Of a DNA stretch of 64,000 nt, positions 39,543-51,735 are shown piece after piece. Origin of the DNA: Streptomyces sp. DH41 (GTDB lineage Bacteria > Actinomycetota > Actinomycetes > Streptomycetales > Streptomycetaceae); assembly GCF_029813785.1 (NCBI RefSeq), contig NZ_JARVKY010000009.1, forward strand, positions 228,140 through 292,139, in the 5' to 3' direction. The position numbers and the translations under genes were made by a program. Within the stretch, counting starts at the first letter, position 1. The number at the start of each line of letters is the position of its first letter. The notes beneath the pieces were generated by a model that had not been told where the DNA came from, did no database searches, and saw nothing but the letters and a program-made list of their open reading frames with translations.

Positions 39543-39573
39543 CCGTGCCCCCGCTGAAGGGGGCGGCGCACGG
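39543..39573. terminator. Composite stem-loop between convergent nucleotidyltransferase and SARP genes
   Basis: Outer arms CCGTGC / GCACGG and inner CCCC / GGGG around GCTGAA, with a four-base bulge. It lies just before the SARP stop at 39580. Confidence 0.55.
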
Positions 39574-39579
39574 ACCCGG

Positions 39580-42438
<2,859 letters not shown>

Positions 42439-42458
42439 GGCCGCAGTGTATCGCCGAA

Positions 42459-42488
42459 CGACCCTCAGGAAACCGTGCGTGAGGGTCG
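42459..42488. promoter_or_regulatory. Inverted repeat in the SARP/MFS divergent promoter
   Basis: Perfect 9-bp arms CGACCCTCA / TGAGGGTCG separated by 12 bp, so the arm centres are 21 bp apart, two helical turns. The 100-bp divergent region leaves little room, so this site must overlap or adjoin both promoters. Confidence 0.65.
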
Positions 42489-42538
42489 GCACAGTGGCCT
42501 TCGCACGTTGCCGAGAATCGAGAACGCAGGGGAGTGCC

Positions 42539-44104
42539 ATGAGCACAACGACCGTACGCGGGGCGGGCGCCCGGGAGTGGGGAGGGCTGGCCGTCCTCTC
42601 GTTGCCCACCGTGCTGCTGGGCCTCGACGTCACCGTGCTGTACCTGGCCCTCCCGTCGCTGGCCGAGGATCTGCGTCCGTCCGGCACCCAAGAGCTGTGG
42701 ATCATGGACGCCTACGGTTTCCTGATCGCCGGATTCCTGCTCACCATGGGCACGCTGGGTGACCGAATCGGCCTTCGCAGGCTGCTGATGATCGGGGCCG
42801 CGGCCTTCGGGACCGTCTCGGTGCTGGCGGCCTACTCCACCAGCGCCGACATGCTCGTCGTGGCGCGTGCGGCCCTGGGGATCGCCGGTGCCACGCTGAT
42901 GCCGTCCACGCTGGCCCTGATCAGCACCATGTTCGCCGACCAGCGCCAGCGTTCCTTGGCCATCGGCGTCTGGGCGACGAGCTTCGCGCTCGGCATGGCG
43001 CTCGGGCCGGTGGTCGGCGGAGTGATGCTGAACCACTTCTGGTGGGGTTCGGTCTTCCTCCTCGCGGTCCCGGTCGCGATCGTGCTGCTGGTGGCCGCAC
43101 CGGCCCTGATCCCCGAGTACCGGGCGCCGCGGAGCGGCAGGTTCGACCTGCTCAGCGTCACGCTGTCGCTGATCGCGATCCTGCCGGTGGTCTACGCGGT
43201 GAAGCGGTTCGCCAAGGACGGCTTCGAGGTGCCCACGATCGCCGCCGCGCTGATCGGCGTGGTCTTCGCGGTGCTGTTCGTCCGCCGCCAGGGCGGGCTG
43301 GTGAGCCCGCTGCTGGACGTACGCCTGTTCACCGACCGGACGTTCAGCGCCGCGCTGAGCGTGCTGCTCATCGGCCTCGTCGGCGTCGGCGGCTCGATGC
43401 TGCTGATCACCCAGCAGCTCCAGTTCGTGGAGGGGCTGCCCCCCGTCGAAGCGGGCCTGTGGATGGGGCCGCCCGCGCTGATGATGCTCCTGGCGGCGAT
43501 CGGGGCGCCCCTGGTCGCGCGCCGGGTGCCGCCGGGACTCGTGATGGCGGTCACCCTGGCTCTGTCCACGGTCGGGTACGTGCTGCTCGCCCTGGTGGAG
43601 TCCACGGGCGGTGTCGCCCTGATGGTGGCCGGTTTCGGCCTCGTCTACCTCGGGCTCGGGACGATCGCGGCCCTGGGCACCGACCTGGTGGTCGCGGCCG
43701 CGCCGGCGGAGAAGGCCGGCTCGGCCTCGGCGATGTCGGAGACCGTTCAGGAACTGGGCCTCGCCCTGGGCGTGGCGATCCTGGGCAGTCTGGCCACCGC
43801 GGTCTACCGCGACCAGATGGACGACGAGATCTCCGGCGACATCCCGCCGGAGGTGGCCGACGCCGCGGGTGACAGCCTCGCCGGCGCGGTCTCCTCGGCG
43901 CAGCGGATGCCCGTCGGCTTGCTCGATCTCGCCAGGGAAGCCGCCACCTCCGGGATGAACACGGCGATGGCCGTGGCCGCGGCGTGCACCGTGGTGCTCG
44001 TGTTCCTGTCCGCCGTCGTGCTGCGGCACGTCGGCGTCATCGGCGGCGACGAGCCGGAGGCCGGCGGGGACGTCCCGGCGGAACCGGCGAAGTCGGGAGT
44101 CTGA
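42539..44104 (+). CDS. MFS drug exporter, DHA2 (14-helix, SmvA/QacA-like)
   Basis: 521 residues, ATG with AGGGGAG upstream. Fourteen predicted helices; motif A GTLGDRIGLRRLL; helix 5 ALGMALGPVVGG in the motif C antiporter position; helix 1 Asp in LLGLDVTVLYLALP as in QacA-type pumps for cationic drugs. Likely proton-driven export. Paired with the divergent SARP regulator. Confidence 0.93.
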   Translation: MSTTTVRGAGAREWGGLAVLSLPTVLLGLDVTVLYLALPSLAEDLRPSGTQELWIMDAYGFLIAGFLLTMGTLGDRIGLRRLLMIGAAAFGTVSVLAAYSTSADMLVVARAALGIAGATLMPSTLALISTMFADQRQRSLAIGVWATSFALGMALGPVVGGVMLNHFWWGSVFLLAVPVAIVLLVAAPALIPEYRAPRSGRFDLLSVTLSLIAILPVVYAVKRFAKDGFEVPTIAAALIGVVFAVLFVRRQGGLVSPLLDVRLFTDRTFSAALSVLLIGLVGVGGSMLLITQQLQFVEGLPPVEAGLWMGPPALMMLLAAIGAPLVARRVPPGLVMAVTLALSTVGYVLLALVESTGGVALMVAGFGLVYLGLGTIAALGTDLVVAAAPAEKAGSASAMSETVQELGLALGVAILGSLATAVYRDQMDDEISGDIPPEVADAAGDSLAGAVSSAQRMPVGLLDLAREAATSGMNTAMAVAAACTVVLVFLSAVVLRHVGVIGGDEPEAGGDVPAEPAKSGV

Positions 44105-44256
44105 CGCGGACGAGTCCGCACCCGTCGCCCCACGAGCGTGGTCGACGCCGGGCGGGCTCGGTCATCACGAAGACCTCCGGTGTGGTGGAGCCGCCAGGAC
44201 CGCACCGCACCCGGCGGCCGCCCACCGATCGGCCGCGTGGACAACGCTGCGGGTCA

Positions 44257-44883
44257 TCAGACCCTGCGGCCCTCCTCGGCGACCCGCGCGAGCGTGCGGC
44301 CGGTGCGTGCCGACCGGGCACGCCGGGGATCCGGGGTGCCGTGCTCCCGGGCCCCGGCGCCGGCCGTCTTCACGAGGAGCCAAGCCTCCTCGGCGTCGCC
44401 CTCGTCCCCGCCGCGGAACCGGGTCAGCGCGTACTCGCCGCGCAGCTTCGCGCCGTGCAGCCGGAACCTGGCGTGGCCGCGCGCGAGTGACTCCGCGAAG
44501 CCGACCGGCCGTCCCCGGCGGTCGTGGCTCAGTGGCTCGTAGGTGCCGTGGTCCCAGACGATGACCGTGCCGCCTCCGTACTCGCCCGCGGGAATCACGC
44601 CCTCGAACTCCTCGTATTCCAGCGGATGATCCTCCGTCGGCACCGCGAGCCGCTTGTCGCGCGGGTCCGCCGAGGGGCCCTTCGGCACCGACCAGGACCT
44701 CAGTACGTCGGCCACCTGGAGCCGGAAGTCGAAGTGCAGGGTGCTCGCGTCGTGGATCTGCACGACGAAGCGGTGCTCCTCGCCCCCGGAACCCTCCAAG
44801 GCCGCCTCGCGCCCCGCGGGTTCACCGGTCCGGTCGAAGTCACGCCTGCCGTGGTAGTCACGCAGCCCGTTCTCCTCGCCCAT
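44257..44883 (-). CDS. LigD-type 3'-phosphoesterase domain protein
   Basis: 208 residues, ATG start. The core is FVVQIHDASTLHFDFRLQV with catalytic His and Asp, WSVPKGPSADPRDKRLAV, DHPLEYEEFEGVIPAGEYGGG and VIVWDHGTY: all hallmarks of the LigD phosphoesterase (about 35-155). It trims 3'-terminal ribonucleotides or phosphates at broken ends before ligation. The C-terminus is basic. Stand-alone forms occur in actinobacteria. Its likely partner, a ligase-only protein, is encoded at 21120 rather than fused. Upstream and on the same strand is the aldo/keto reductase gene, with a 50-bp gap. Confidence 0.92.
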   Translation of the reverse strand: MGEENGLRDYHGRRDFDRTGEPAGREAALEGSGGEEHRFVVQIHDASTLHFDFRLQVADVLRSWSVPKGPSADPRDKRLAVPTEDHPLEYEEFEGVIPAGEYGGGTVIVWDHGTYEPLSHDRRGRPVGFAESLARGHARFRLHGAKLRGEYALTRFRGGDEGDAEEAWLLVKTAGAGAREHGTPDPRRARSARTGRTLARVAEEGRRV

Positions 44884-44933
44884 GTGCCGCTCCTTCCCGA
44901 GAGGCCCGCGCCGACCGGGACCGGGTACCCCGG

Positions 44934-45764
44934 TCAGAACTCCTCGTGCACCTCGGGGTCGCCGCCGATCCGCCGGTGCGCGCGGTCCGCGACCGTACCC
45001 ATCTGGCCGGCGTCCAGCTCGAAGCCGAAGACGTCGAGGTTCGCCCGCTGCCGCGCGGGGTCGGAGGACTTCGGGATCGGCACCGCGCCGAGCTGGGTGT
45101 GCCAGCGCAGCACCACCTGCGCGGGCGTCACGCCGTGCGCCTCGGCGACCTCGGCGAGCGCCGGATCGTCCAGCAGGTCGCTGCCGCGGCCCAGCGGGCT
45201 CCAGCTCTCCGTACGGATGCCCTTGCGCTCGTGGAAGGCGCGCAGCTCGTCCTGCGGGAAGAGCGGGTGCAGCTCGATCTGGTTGACGGAGGGCAGGACG
45301 CCCGTCTCCTTCTCCAGCCGCTCGATGTGAGCGGCCGTGAAGTTGGAGACGCCCACCGAGCGCACCAGGCCGTCCTCACGCAGTTTCACCATGGCCTTCC
45401 AGGAGTCGACGTACTTGTCCACCCGGGGCAGCGGCCAGTGGATCAGGTACAGGTCGACGTACTCCAGGCCGAGCCGGGCGCGGGACTCCTCGAACGAGGC
45501 GAGCGTCTCCTCGTAGCCGTGGTGCCGGCCGGGCAGCTTGGTCGTCACCACGATCTCCTCACGGGGGATCTCGCGGGCGGCCACGCCTCGGCCGACGCCG
45601 GTCTCGTTGCGGTAGTTCGTCGCCGTGTCGATCAGACGGTAGCCCGCCCGAAGGGCCTCGCGGACCGCCCGCTCCGCCTCGTCGTCCGCCATGGGCCAGG
45701 TGCCCAGCCCCAGGGCGGGGAGCGTGGTGCCTTCGTTGAGCGTGTGCGTCGGGATACTGATCAC
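44934..45764 (-). CDS. Aldo/keto reductase
   Basis: 276 residues, GTG 45764 with GAGGGAAGG upstream. TIM-barrel AKR with the catalytic tetrad in YRLIDTATNYRNE (Asp, Tyr), VVTTKLPG (Lys) and YLIHWPLP (His), and NADPH-binding IPKSSDPARQRANLDVFGF. It is of the 2,5-diketo-gluconate reductase-like group: reduces small aldehydes or ketones in the cytosol. It probably leads the transcript into the phosphoesterase gene. Confidence 0.94.
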   Translation of the reverse strand: MISIPTHTLNEGTTLPALGLGTWPMADDEAERAVREALRAGYRLIDTATNYRNETGVGRGVAAREIPREEIVVTTKLPGRHHGYEETLASFEESRARLGLEYVDLYLIHWPLPRVDKYVDSWKAMVKLREDGLVRSVGVSNFTAAHIERLEKETGVLPSVNQIELHPLFPQDELRAFHERKGIRTESWSPLGRGSDLLDDPALAEVAEAHGVTPAQVVLRWHTQLGAVPIPKSSDPARQRANLDVFGFELDAGQMGTVADRAHRRIGGDPEVHEEF

Positions 45765-45912
45765 CGTGGGACCTTCCCTCGACTGTGCGCGGCGGTGTGC
45801 CGCACGTCCAGCGTCGCCCACGGGGGGAGTGGTGATCAACCGGACGGAGCACCGGGTGTTCTGCCACGATCTCCGCTGGAACCGAAGCGACCGACCGACC
45901 GACGGAGCGCAC

Positions 45913-46935
45913 ATGACGACGGACAGGGCAACTGGGGAACGCACGACGACGGCGGCCACCGGGCTCGATGCCGCGGAGACCGATGGGGCGGGGATCGATG
46001 CGGCGGGGATCGAGGTGAAACCGGCCGCCGGGCACATCGGCGCCGAGATCCACGGCGTCGATCTGGCGACCGGCCTCGACGCGGCACAGGTCGCGGCGGT
46101 CCGGGCCGCGTTGCTGCGCTGGAAGGTGGTCTTCTTCCGCGACCAGCGACTCGACCACGCCGGGCACGTCGCGTTCGCGCGCCTCTTCGGCGAACCGGTC
46201 GTCCTGCCCCGGCGCGGCAAGGCGTCGCCGGCGGACTTCCCGGAGGTCGAGACGACCGCCGACCGGCTGGAACTGGGCGGGCGGTTCGGGATGGAGCACG
46301 ACGAGTGGCTGCGGCGCCGGCGTCACTCGCTACTGCGCGGCTGGCACTGCGACCACGGCGCCCGCGTCGATCCGCCGGCCGCCACCGTCCTGCGCGCCGA
46401 GACGGTCCCGCCGTACGGCGGCGACACCACCTGGTCGAACCTGGCCGCCGCCTACGCCGGACTGTCCGCCCCGATGCGCGCGTTCGTCGACACGCTGCGC
46501 GCCGAACACCGCCTCGGCGTCGGCTACCAGCCCCGGCCGGGCGACGACGCCTACGTCCGCCACCTGCTGGACCACCAGACCGCGACCGTGCACCCGCTGG
46601 TCCGCGTCCACCCGGAGACGGGGGAGCGGGTGCTGTTCGTCAACGGGTACTACGTCGAGCAGATCACCGGCCTCTCCCGTCCGGAGAGCGCGGCGGTCCT
46701 GGAACTGCTGCTGGAGCAGGCGACCCGGCCCGAGTACACCGTCCGCTTCCGCTGGGAGCCGGGCAGCGTCGCCTTCTGGGACAACCGGGCCACCATCCAC
46801 CTCGCCCCGAGCGACAACGCCCATCTCGGGCACCCCCGGACCATGCACCGGGTGATGCTCACCGGCGACGTGCCGGCCGGGGTGGACGGCACCCCCTCGG
46901 AGGTGATCGTCGGCGGCGGACCGGGACGCTGGTGA
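45913..46935 (+). CDS. TauD/TfdA-type Fe(II)/2-oxoglutarate dioxygenase
   Basis: 340 residues, ATG start with CGGAG upstream. The iron-binding set is His145-x-Asp147 in RGWHCDHGARVD and His296 in FWDNRATIHLA, with the oxoglutarate-binding Arg313 in MHRVML. The first about 35 residues are low-complexity with an internal near-repeat (DGAGIDAAGIE). It probably hydroxylates a small organic acid, sulfonate or herbicide-like substrate. A long perfect hairpin follows its stop. Confidence 0.92.
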   Translation: MTTDRATGERTTTAATGLDAAETDGAGIDAAGIEVKPAAGHIGAEIHGVDLATGLDAAQVAAVRAALLRWKVVFFRDQRLDHAGHVAFARLFGEPVVLPRRGKASPADFPEVETTADRLELGGRFGMEHDEWLRRRRHSLLRGWHCDHGARVDPPAATVLRAETVPPYGGDTTWSNLAAAYAGLSAPMRAFVDTLRAEHRLGVGYQPRPGDDAYVRHLLDHQTATVHPLVRVHPETGERVLFVNGYYVEQITGLSRPESAAVLELLLEQATRPEYTVRFRWEPGSVAFWDNRATIHLAPSDNAHLGHPRTMHRVMLTGDVPAGVDGTPSEVIVGGGPGRW

Positions 46936-46975
46936 GCCGCGCGGACGAGGGTGACCGCCACCTCGTCCGCGCGGC
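46936..46975. terminator. Strong stem-loop after the dioxygenase gene
   Basis: Perfect 15-bp arms GCCGCGCGGACGAGG / CCTCGTCCGCGCGGC with a 10-base loop, beginning directly after the stop codon. It may also serve the convergent gene at 47080. Confidence 0.8.
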
Positions 46976-47079
46976 CACGGGCCCGGTCCGACGGAAGGCA
47001 CGTACGACGCCGCCGAGGCACCGCCCGAGCAGAACCCCAACGCGTCGAGGAACCCCGACGCCGTCCCGGACCCTCCCGG

Positions 47080-47835
47080 TCAGAACGTCCGCTTCAGGAG
47101 GTCGAGCAGCGCCTCCCAGTGCCGCTCGGCCGCCTCCGGGTCGTACGCCGCGGTGTCTTCCTGCGTGTAACCGTGAGGGGCGCCGGCGTACACCTCGCAG
47201 CGGTGCCGGACGCCGGCCGCGGTCAGGGCCGCCGCCAGACGCTCCTGCTGCTCGGGCGTCATGGAGCCGTCGTGGTCCGCGTGGCCGAAGTACAGCTCGG
47301 CGGTGATCCGCCCGGCCACCAGGTGCGGACTCCGCGGTCCCTCGGTCGCCAGGTTCCCGCCGTGGAAGCCGGCCGCCGCGGCGACCCGCTCCGGATATGT
47401 GCCGGCCGTACGCAGGGCGAGCCCGGCGCCCATGCAGTAGCCGGTCAGCGCGACCGGGCCGTCGGCCGCCGCCGGGGCGTGGGCCAGCCACCGCAGAAAG
47501 GCGCCGGCGTCCCGCATCGCCCGCTCGGGCGTCAGGGACCGCATGACCGGACCGAGGCGCTGGAAGATGTCCGGCCGCGCCCCCGGGTCGATGAACCCGG
47601 GCAGCTCCACGACCGGCGCCCGCCCGTGCCGGTAGAAGACGTTCGGGACCAGCACGGTGTACCCGGCACCGGCCAGCCGGTCGGCCATGTTCCTCAGCTG
47701 CGGGCGCAGTCCGAAGGCGTCCATGTAGAGCAGGACGGCGGGACGCGGGCTCCCGTCGGCGGGGTGCGCCAGGTAGGCGTCGGCGGTGCCGTCGGCGGTG
47801 ATGATGTCGACAGCGGTTCCCTGTACGGCGGTCAT
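47080..47835 (-). CDS. Dienelactone hydrolase family protein
   Basis: 251 residues, ATG start. Alpha/beta hydrolase with the cysteine nucleophile Cys134 in ALTGYCMGAGLAL, acid in FGHADHDGSMTP and histidine in GAPHGYTQED. It hydrolyses lactones or related esters in the cytosol. Residues 1-30 match the usual family N-terminus (GTAVDIITADGTADAYLAHP). Transcribed singly, or after yciO, which ends 118 bp upstream on the same strand. Confidence 0.93.
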   Translation of the reverse strand: MTAVQGTAVDIITADGTADAYLAHPADGSPRPAVLLYMDAFGLRPQLRNMADRLAGAGYTVLVPNVFYRHGRAPVVELPGFIDPGARPDIFQRLGPVMRSLTPERAMRDAGAFLRWLAHAPAAADGPVALTGYCMGAGLALRTAGTYPERVAAAAGFHGGNLATEGPRSPHLVAGRITAELYFGHADHDGSMTPEQQERLAAALTAAGVRHRCEVYAGAPHGYTQEDTAAYDPEAAERHWEALLDLLKRTF

Positions 47836-47953
47836 GGCGGGGCTGCCTCTCTGCGGTACGGCGGTGGACGACCCGCCGGCGGCACCGACGGGTCGTGATC
47901 ATCGTGGCACGCCGGGGCCGGGGGAGTCCCTGTACCCCGCAGAGGGCCGCCCG

Positions 47954-48574
47954 CTACTCGAACCGGGTCGTGTCGCCCGCGCCCCGCCGCACGATCTCCG
48001 CCTCGCCGCCGGAGAAGTCGACGACCGTGGTCGGCTCGGTGCCGCAGTCACCGGAGTCGATCACCGCGTCCAGCACGTGCTCGAGCCGGTCCTTGATCTC
48101 CCATCCCTGGGTCATCGGCTCCTCCTCGCCGGGCAGCAGCAGGGTGCTGGACAGCAGCGGTTCACCGAGCTCGGTGAGCAGGGCCTGGGTGACGACGTGG
48201 TCGGGGATGCGCACCCCCACGGTCTTCTTCTTGGGGTGCTGCAGCATGCGCGGCACCTCCCTGGTCGCCGGCAGGATGAAGGTGTAGCTGCCGGGGGTCG
48301 ACGCCTTGATCGCCCGGAACACGTCGTTGTCGATCTGTACGAACTGACCGAGCTGCGCGAAGTCCTGGCACACCAGGGTGAAGTGGTGCCGGTTGTCCAG
48401 TTGCCGGATCGACCGGATGCGCTCGATGCCGTCGCGGCTGCCCAGCCGGCAGCCCAGCGCGTAGCAGGAGTCCGTCGGATACGCGATCAGCGCCCCCGAG
48501 CGGACGCTGTCGGCGACCTGGGAGATGCTGCGCGGCTGGGGGTTGTCGGGGTGCACGTCGAAGTACTTCGCCAT
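47954..48574 (-). CDS. yciO: YciO-type YrdC/Sua5 domain protein
   Basis: 206 residues, ATG start. Begins MAKYFDVHPDNPQPRSISQV and contains IAYPTDSCYALGCRLGSRDG, IRQLDNRHHFTLVCQD, STPGSYTFILPATREVPR and KKKTVGVRIPDH. These blocks match E. coli YciO closely, rather than TsaC/Sua5. YrdC-fold proteins bind RNA and nucleotides; YciO's role is distinct from essential t6A synthesis. It lacks the C-terminal Sua5 domain. Confidence 0.88.
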   Translation of the reverse strand: MAKYFDVHPDNPQPRSISQVADSVRSGALIAYPTDSCYALGCRLGSRDGIERIRSIRQLDNRHHFTLVCQDFAQLGQFVQIDNDVFRAIKASTPGSYTFILPATREVPRMLQHPKKKTVGVRIPDHVVTQALLTELGEPLLSSTLLLPGEEEPMTQGWEIKDRLEHVLDAVIDSGDCGTEPTTVVDFSGGEAEIVRRGAGDTTRFE

Positions 48575-48743
48575 TCACCGAGCTTATGCCCGTTCGCGTG
48601 CACGGACCGACAGGCCTGGTCGGAGACTCGGACGGGCCCCGCGCGGACGATCGTGCCCGCACGGGTGCCGTGCGCGCCCGGCCATGCGGTAACGTCCCCG
48701 ACCTGGGCCGGGGGCGAGGCGAGGACGAGGAGAGAAGGCCGAC

Positions 48744-50276
48744 GTGGCGGGCCGACAGGACGGGACACGGCAGTGGGCGACCGGAGCCGGTGAGCCGGCG
48801 GACTGGGCGGAGGAACTCCTCGACCACCTGCGGCCGGCCGGACGGGACGTGCGCAGGGTCGTCACCTGGCTCGCCTCGGCCGCGCACGCCACCGTGTCGC
48901 TGCAGGACGGCACCGGCCGCCTGCTGGCAGGCACCCGCACACAGCTGGACGAGGACCTGGTCGCCGACATCACCTCCGGCCGGCTCGCCTCCGCGGCCCT
49001 GGAGGACCGGGGCCGCCATCTGCGGCTCGTCCGCGTGGAACGGGTCCACCCGGCGCCGGCCGCCGTCCTCGCGGTGGCCCGCGAGACTCCCTTCGACCGG
49101 CGCGCCTTCGACATCGTCACCCACACCGCCCAGGTGGTGGAGCTGCTGCTGGCCGGTCACGAGTCGGCCGCGGCCGGACACCGGCTGCGGCAAGCCGCCT
49201 CCGACCTGCGCCTGGCCATCCTGCAACTGCTGATGGTGGAGGACACCGTCTCCGCCCGCCGCGTGGCCGCCGGTCTGTGGCCGGGCCTCCTCGACACCGA
49301 GGCGGCGTGCGTCTACGTCGTGGAGAGCAGCCCCGGGGGGCGGGACCGTCTCGCCGAGGAGTGCCTGTCGGCGACGGGAGAGCGGGCGCTCGTGGTGCGG
49401 TGCCCGGCCATGGACGGACACGTGATCGTCCTCACGCCCGGCGAGGCGGCCGGCCAGGAGCTGCGCTCGCTCGTCGGCCGCCTCCCCGGCGTCTTCCTCG
49501 GCGGCAGCGCCCGGCAGAGCCTCGCCCGCACCGCCACCGCGTACGGGCAGGCCGTGAGTGCCCTGGCCGTCGCCAGGTTCCGTCCGGACAAGGCCGCCGT
49601 GTACGCGGAGCGGACCCACCCCGAGCGCCTGATGGACCCGGCGGCGCTGCACGGCTGGACGGCCCACCTGCTGCGCCCGCTCGACGCCCTGCCGCACCAC
49701 ACCCGCGCCGAGCTGCTCGCCACCACCCGGCTCGGTCTGGAGTTCACCGCCGTCAACACGGCGAAGATCCTCGGCGTCAGCCGCAACACGGTCCGCGCCC
49801 GCATGGACCGGGTCGAGTCACTGCTGCGCACCGACTTCGCGGACCTCACCGTACGCGCCACCGTCCACCTCGCCCTGAACGCCCAGGCCGCCCTCGCCCA
49901 GTACCCCGCCGGCGACGGCACCGCACGGCCGGGCCCCGCCTGCCTCACCGAGCTGCTGACCGGGCCGGCGCTGCGCACGTGGGCCGGCGGCCTGCTCGGC
50001 CGCCTGGAGCCGGACGCCCGGAACCTGCGGCGGACGCTGCGCACCTGGATCGCCGTCGGCGGCAACGCCGAGCGGGCCGCGCAGACGCTCGGCGTGCACG
50101 CCCAGACGGTGCGCGAGCACGTCCGCAGCGCCGAGCCGGTCCTCGAACGCCAGCTGCTCGCCGCCGGCAGCGACCTGTACGAGGTGGTGCTCGCCCACCT
50201 GGCGGCGGGCGACCTCGACCAGCCCCCGCTGCACGGGACGAAACCGGGCCATCCGGACTCACCTGTGCACGGGTGA
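48744..50276 (+). CDS. PucR-like regulator with two C-terminal helix-turn-helix motifs
   Basis: 510 residues, GTG with GGAGAGAAGG upstream. The N-terminal part is helical/GAF-like (about 1-150); the middle is of CdaR/GGDEF-like type (about 170-310). First helix-turn-helix in FTAVNTAKILGVSRNTVRAR (about 332-351, PucR HTH_30 type) and a second in GGNAERAAQTLGVHAQTVRE (about 438-457). Such regulators respond to small metabolites; the target is unknown. It is convergent with the P450 gene across a strong terminator. Confidence 0.85.
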   Translation: MAGRQDGTRQWATGAGEPADWAEELLDHLRPAGRDVRRVVTWLASAAHATVSLQDGTGRLLAGTRTQLDEDLVADITSGRLASAALEDRGRHLRLVRVERVHPAPAAVLAVARETPFDRRAFDIVTHTAQVVELLLAGHESAAAGHRLRQAASDLRLAILQLLMVEDTVSARRVAAGLWPGLLDTEAACVYVVESSPGGRDRLAEECLSATGERALVVRCPAMDGHVIVLTPGEAAGQELRSLVGRLPGVFLGGSARQSLARTATAYGQAVSALAVARFRPDKAAVYAERTHPERLMDPAALHGWTAHLLRPLDALPHHTRAELLATTRLGLEFTAVNTAKILGVSRNTVRARMDRVESLLRTDFADLTVRATVHLALNAQAALAQYPAGDGTARPGPACLTELLTGPALRTWAGGLLGRLEPDARNLRRTLRTWIAVGGNAERAAQTLGVHAQTVREHVRSAEPVLERQLLAAGSDLYEVVLAHLAAGDLDQPPLHGTKPGHPDSPVHG

Positions 50277-50348
50277 GTCCTTCCGGCCCGCCATCGGGCA
50301 TCGACACGATTCACAACGGCCGAGCCGTCCACGTAAGTTCAACGGGCC

Positions 50349-50389
50349 GCGGGGGTACGACCGGAACGGGGGACCGGTCGCGCCCCCGC
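50349..50389. terminator. Bidirectional stem-loop between PucR-like and P450 genes
   Basis: Two stacked 7-bp stems: GCGGGGG / CCCCCGC outside and CGACCGG / CCGGTCG inside, with a 2x2 internal loop and a 9-base apical loop. Confidence 0.75.
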
Positions 50390-50420
50390 CGCTCGGTCAC
50401 CACCCGGGCGTGGAGCCGGC

Positions 50421-51656
50421 TCAGCCGCGCAGCCGTACCGGGATCTCCCGCCAGCCGTAGGCGATGAACGACGGCACCTGCCGCAGCTCCCGCGGATCCA
50501 CGGCCAGGCGCAGCCTGGGGAACCTCTCGAACAGGGCGGGCAGCGCCGTCAGGGCCTCCGCGCGGGCCAGCGGCGCGCCGACGCACCGGTGCACGCCGAT
50601 GCCGAACGCGAGGTGGTCGTCGACGCTGCGGGCCGCGTCGAAGGCGCCTGCGTCCGGTCCGTAGCGCGACGGGTCGTGCCCGGCGGCGGCGTACGTCGTG
50701 ACGATGGCGTCCCCGGCCGGTACGGTGACGCCGCCGACGGTGAGGTCGGTGACGGCGAACCGGAGCGGCAGCGACGCGATCGACGGGTGCGCCCGCAGCG
50801 TCTCGTCGACGACGGCGTCCCAGCCGATCCGTCCGGACCGTACGGCCGCCAGCTGCCCCGGGTGCGTCAGCAGGGCGACGACCGCGTTCCCGATGAGGTT
50901 CACGGTGGTCTCGAAGCCCGCCCCGATGACCAGCAGCAGTGTGTGGAGCAGCTCCTCGTCGGTGAGCCGGTCGCCGTCCTCGTCGCGGACCCGGATCAGC
51001 TCGGTGGTGAGATCGTCGCCGGGGTGTCTCCTCTTGTGGGCGATCAGCGCGGGCAGCACCGTGCCCATCTGCCGCTGAACGGAGGCGGCGTGCCCGGGGC
51101 TCGGGTCGGAGGTGTCCATCGCGGCGGCGATGAGCCGCCCCGTGTCCTCCCACAGCTTCTCCGGCACACCGAACAGCTCGCAGATCATCCGCATCGGCAG
51201 CGGATGCGCGAACCGCTCCCGCAGGTCGGTGACATCACTCCCGGGCACGTCGGGCGAGTCGAGGGCGTCGAGCAGTTCGGCCGTGATCGCCTCCACCCGG
51301 GGGCGCATCGCCTCGGTGCGCCGGTGCGTGAAGCTCGGCGCCACCAGCTTGCGCAGCCGGGTGTGGTCGGGGCCGTAGGTGGACAGCATGCTGACCACAC
51401 CGACCCAGCCCAGGATCCAGCCCCAGGAGGGGTGTTCACCGATCCGGGACCACAGCCGCCAGTGCAGCCGCGGATCCTTGCTCACCCTCGGGTCGAGGAT
51501 CAGTTCCCTGAGCGTGTCGTAGCGGGTGGGCGCCCACGCGGGTATGCCGCCGGGCAGCTCCACGGGAACCAGCGGGCCGAGGGCACGCAACCGGGCGCTC
51601 TCCTCGGCGATATCGGCGCCGAACGGGTCGAGGGCGATGCGGTCGGTCACGGTCAC
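50421..51656 (-). CDS. Cytochrome P450
   Basis: 411 residues, ATG start. Haem-ligand motif FGIGVHRCVGAPLAR with Cys358; ExxR as Glu285-Thr-Leu-Arg288; I-helix GAGFETTVN (245-253), where the usual AGxET/D-T oxygen-activating Thr is present. A soluble class I enzyme needing ferredoxin and reductase; neither is adjacent. On the same strand as the downstream ADH-SDR-TetR genes but separated from ADH by a long hairpin, so probably its own transcript. Substrate unknown. Confidence 0.95.
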   Translation of the reverse strand: MTVTDRIALDPFGADIAEESARLRALGPLVPVELPGGIPAWAPTRYDTLRELILDPRVSKDPRLHWRLWSRIGEHPSWGWILGWVGVVSMLSTYGPDHTRLRKLVAPSFTHRRTEAMRPRVEAITAELLDALDSPDVPGSDVTDLRERFAHPLPMRMICELFGVPEKLWEDTGRLIAAAMDTSDPSPGHAASVQRQMGTVLPALIAHKRRHPGDDLTTELIRVRDEDGDRLTDEELLHTLLLVIGAGFETTVNLIGNAVVALLTHPGQLAAVRSGRIGWDAVVDETLRAHPSIASLPLRFAVTDLTVGGVTVPAGDAIVTTYAAAGHDPSRYGPDAGAFDAARSVDDHLAFGIGVHRCVGAPLARAEALTALPALFERFPRLRLAVDPRELRQVPSFIAYGWREIPVRLRG

Positions 51657-51735
51657 GACGTGTCTCCTACGGTCTCCTCCGGACGGCGGATCACTCCGGC
51701 CCGCTCAGGGGACTGTACTCGTCGCGACCCCAAAG

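Noticed and set aside
47954..48574. Annotation as threonylcarbamoyladenylate synthase (TsaC/Sua5)
   Set aside because: Conserved blocks match YciO much better, and there is no Sua5 domain.
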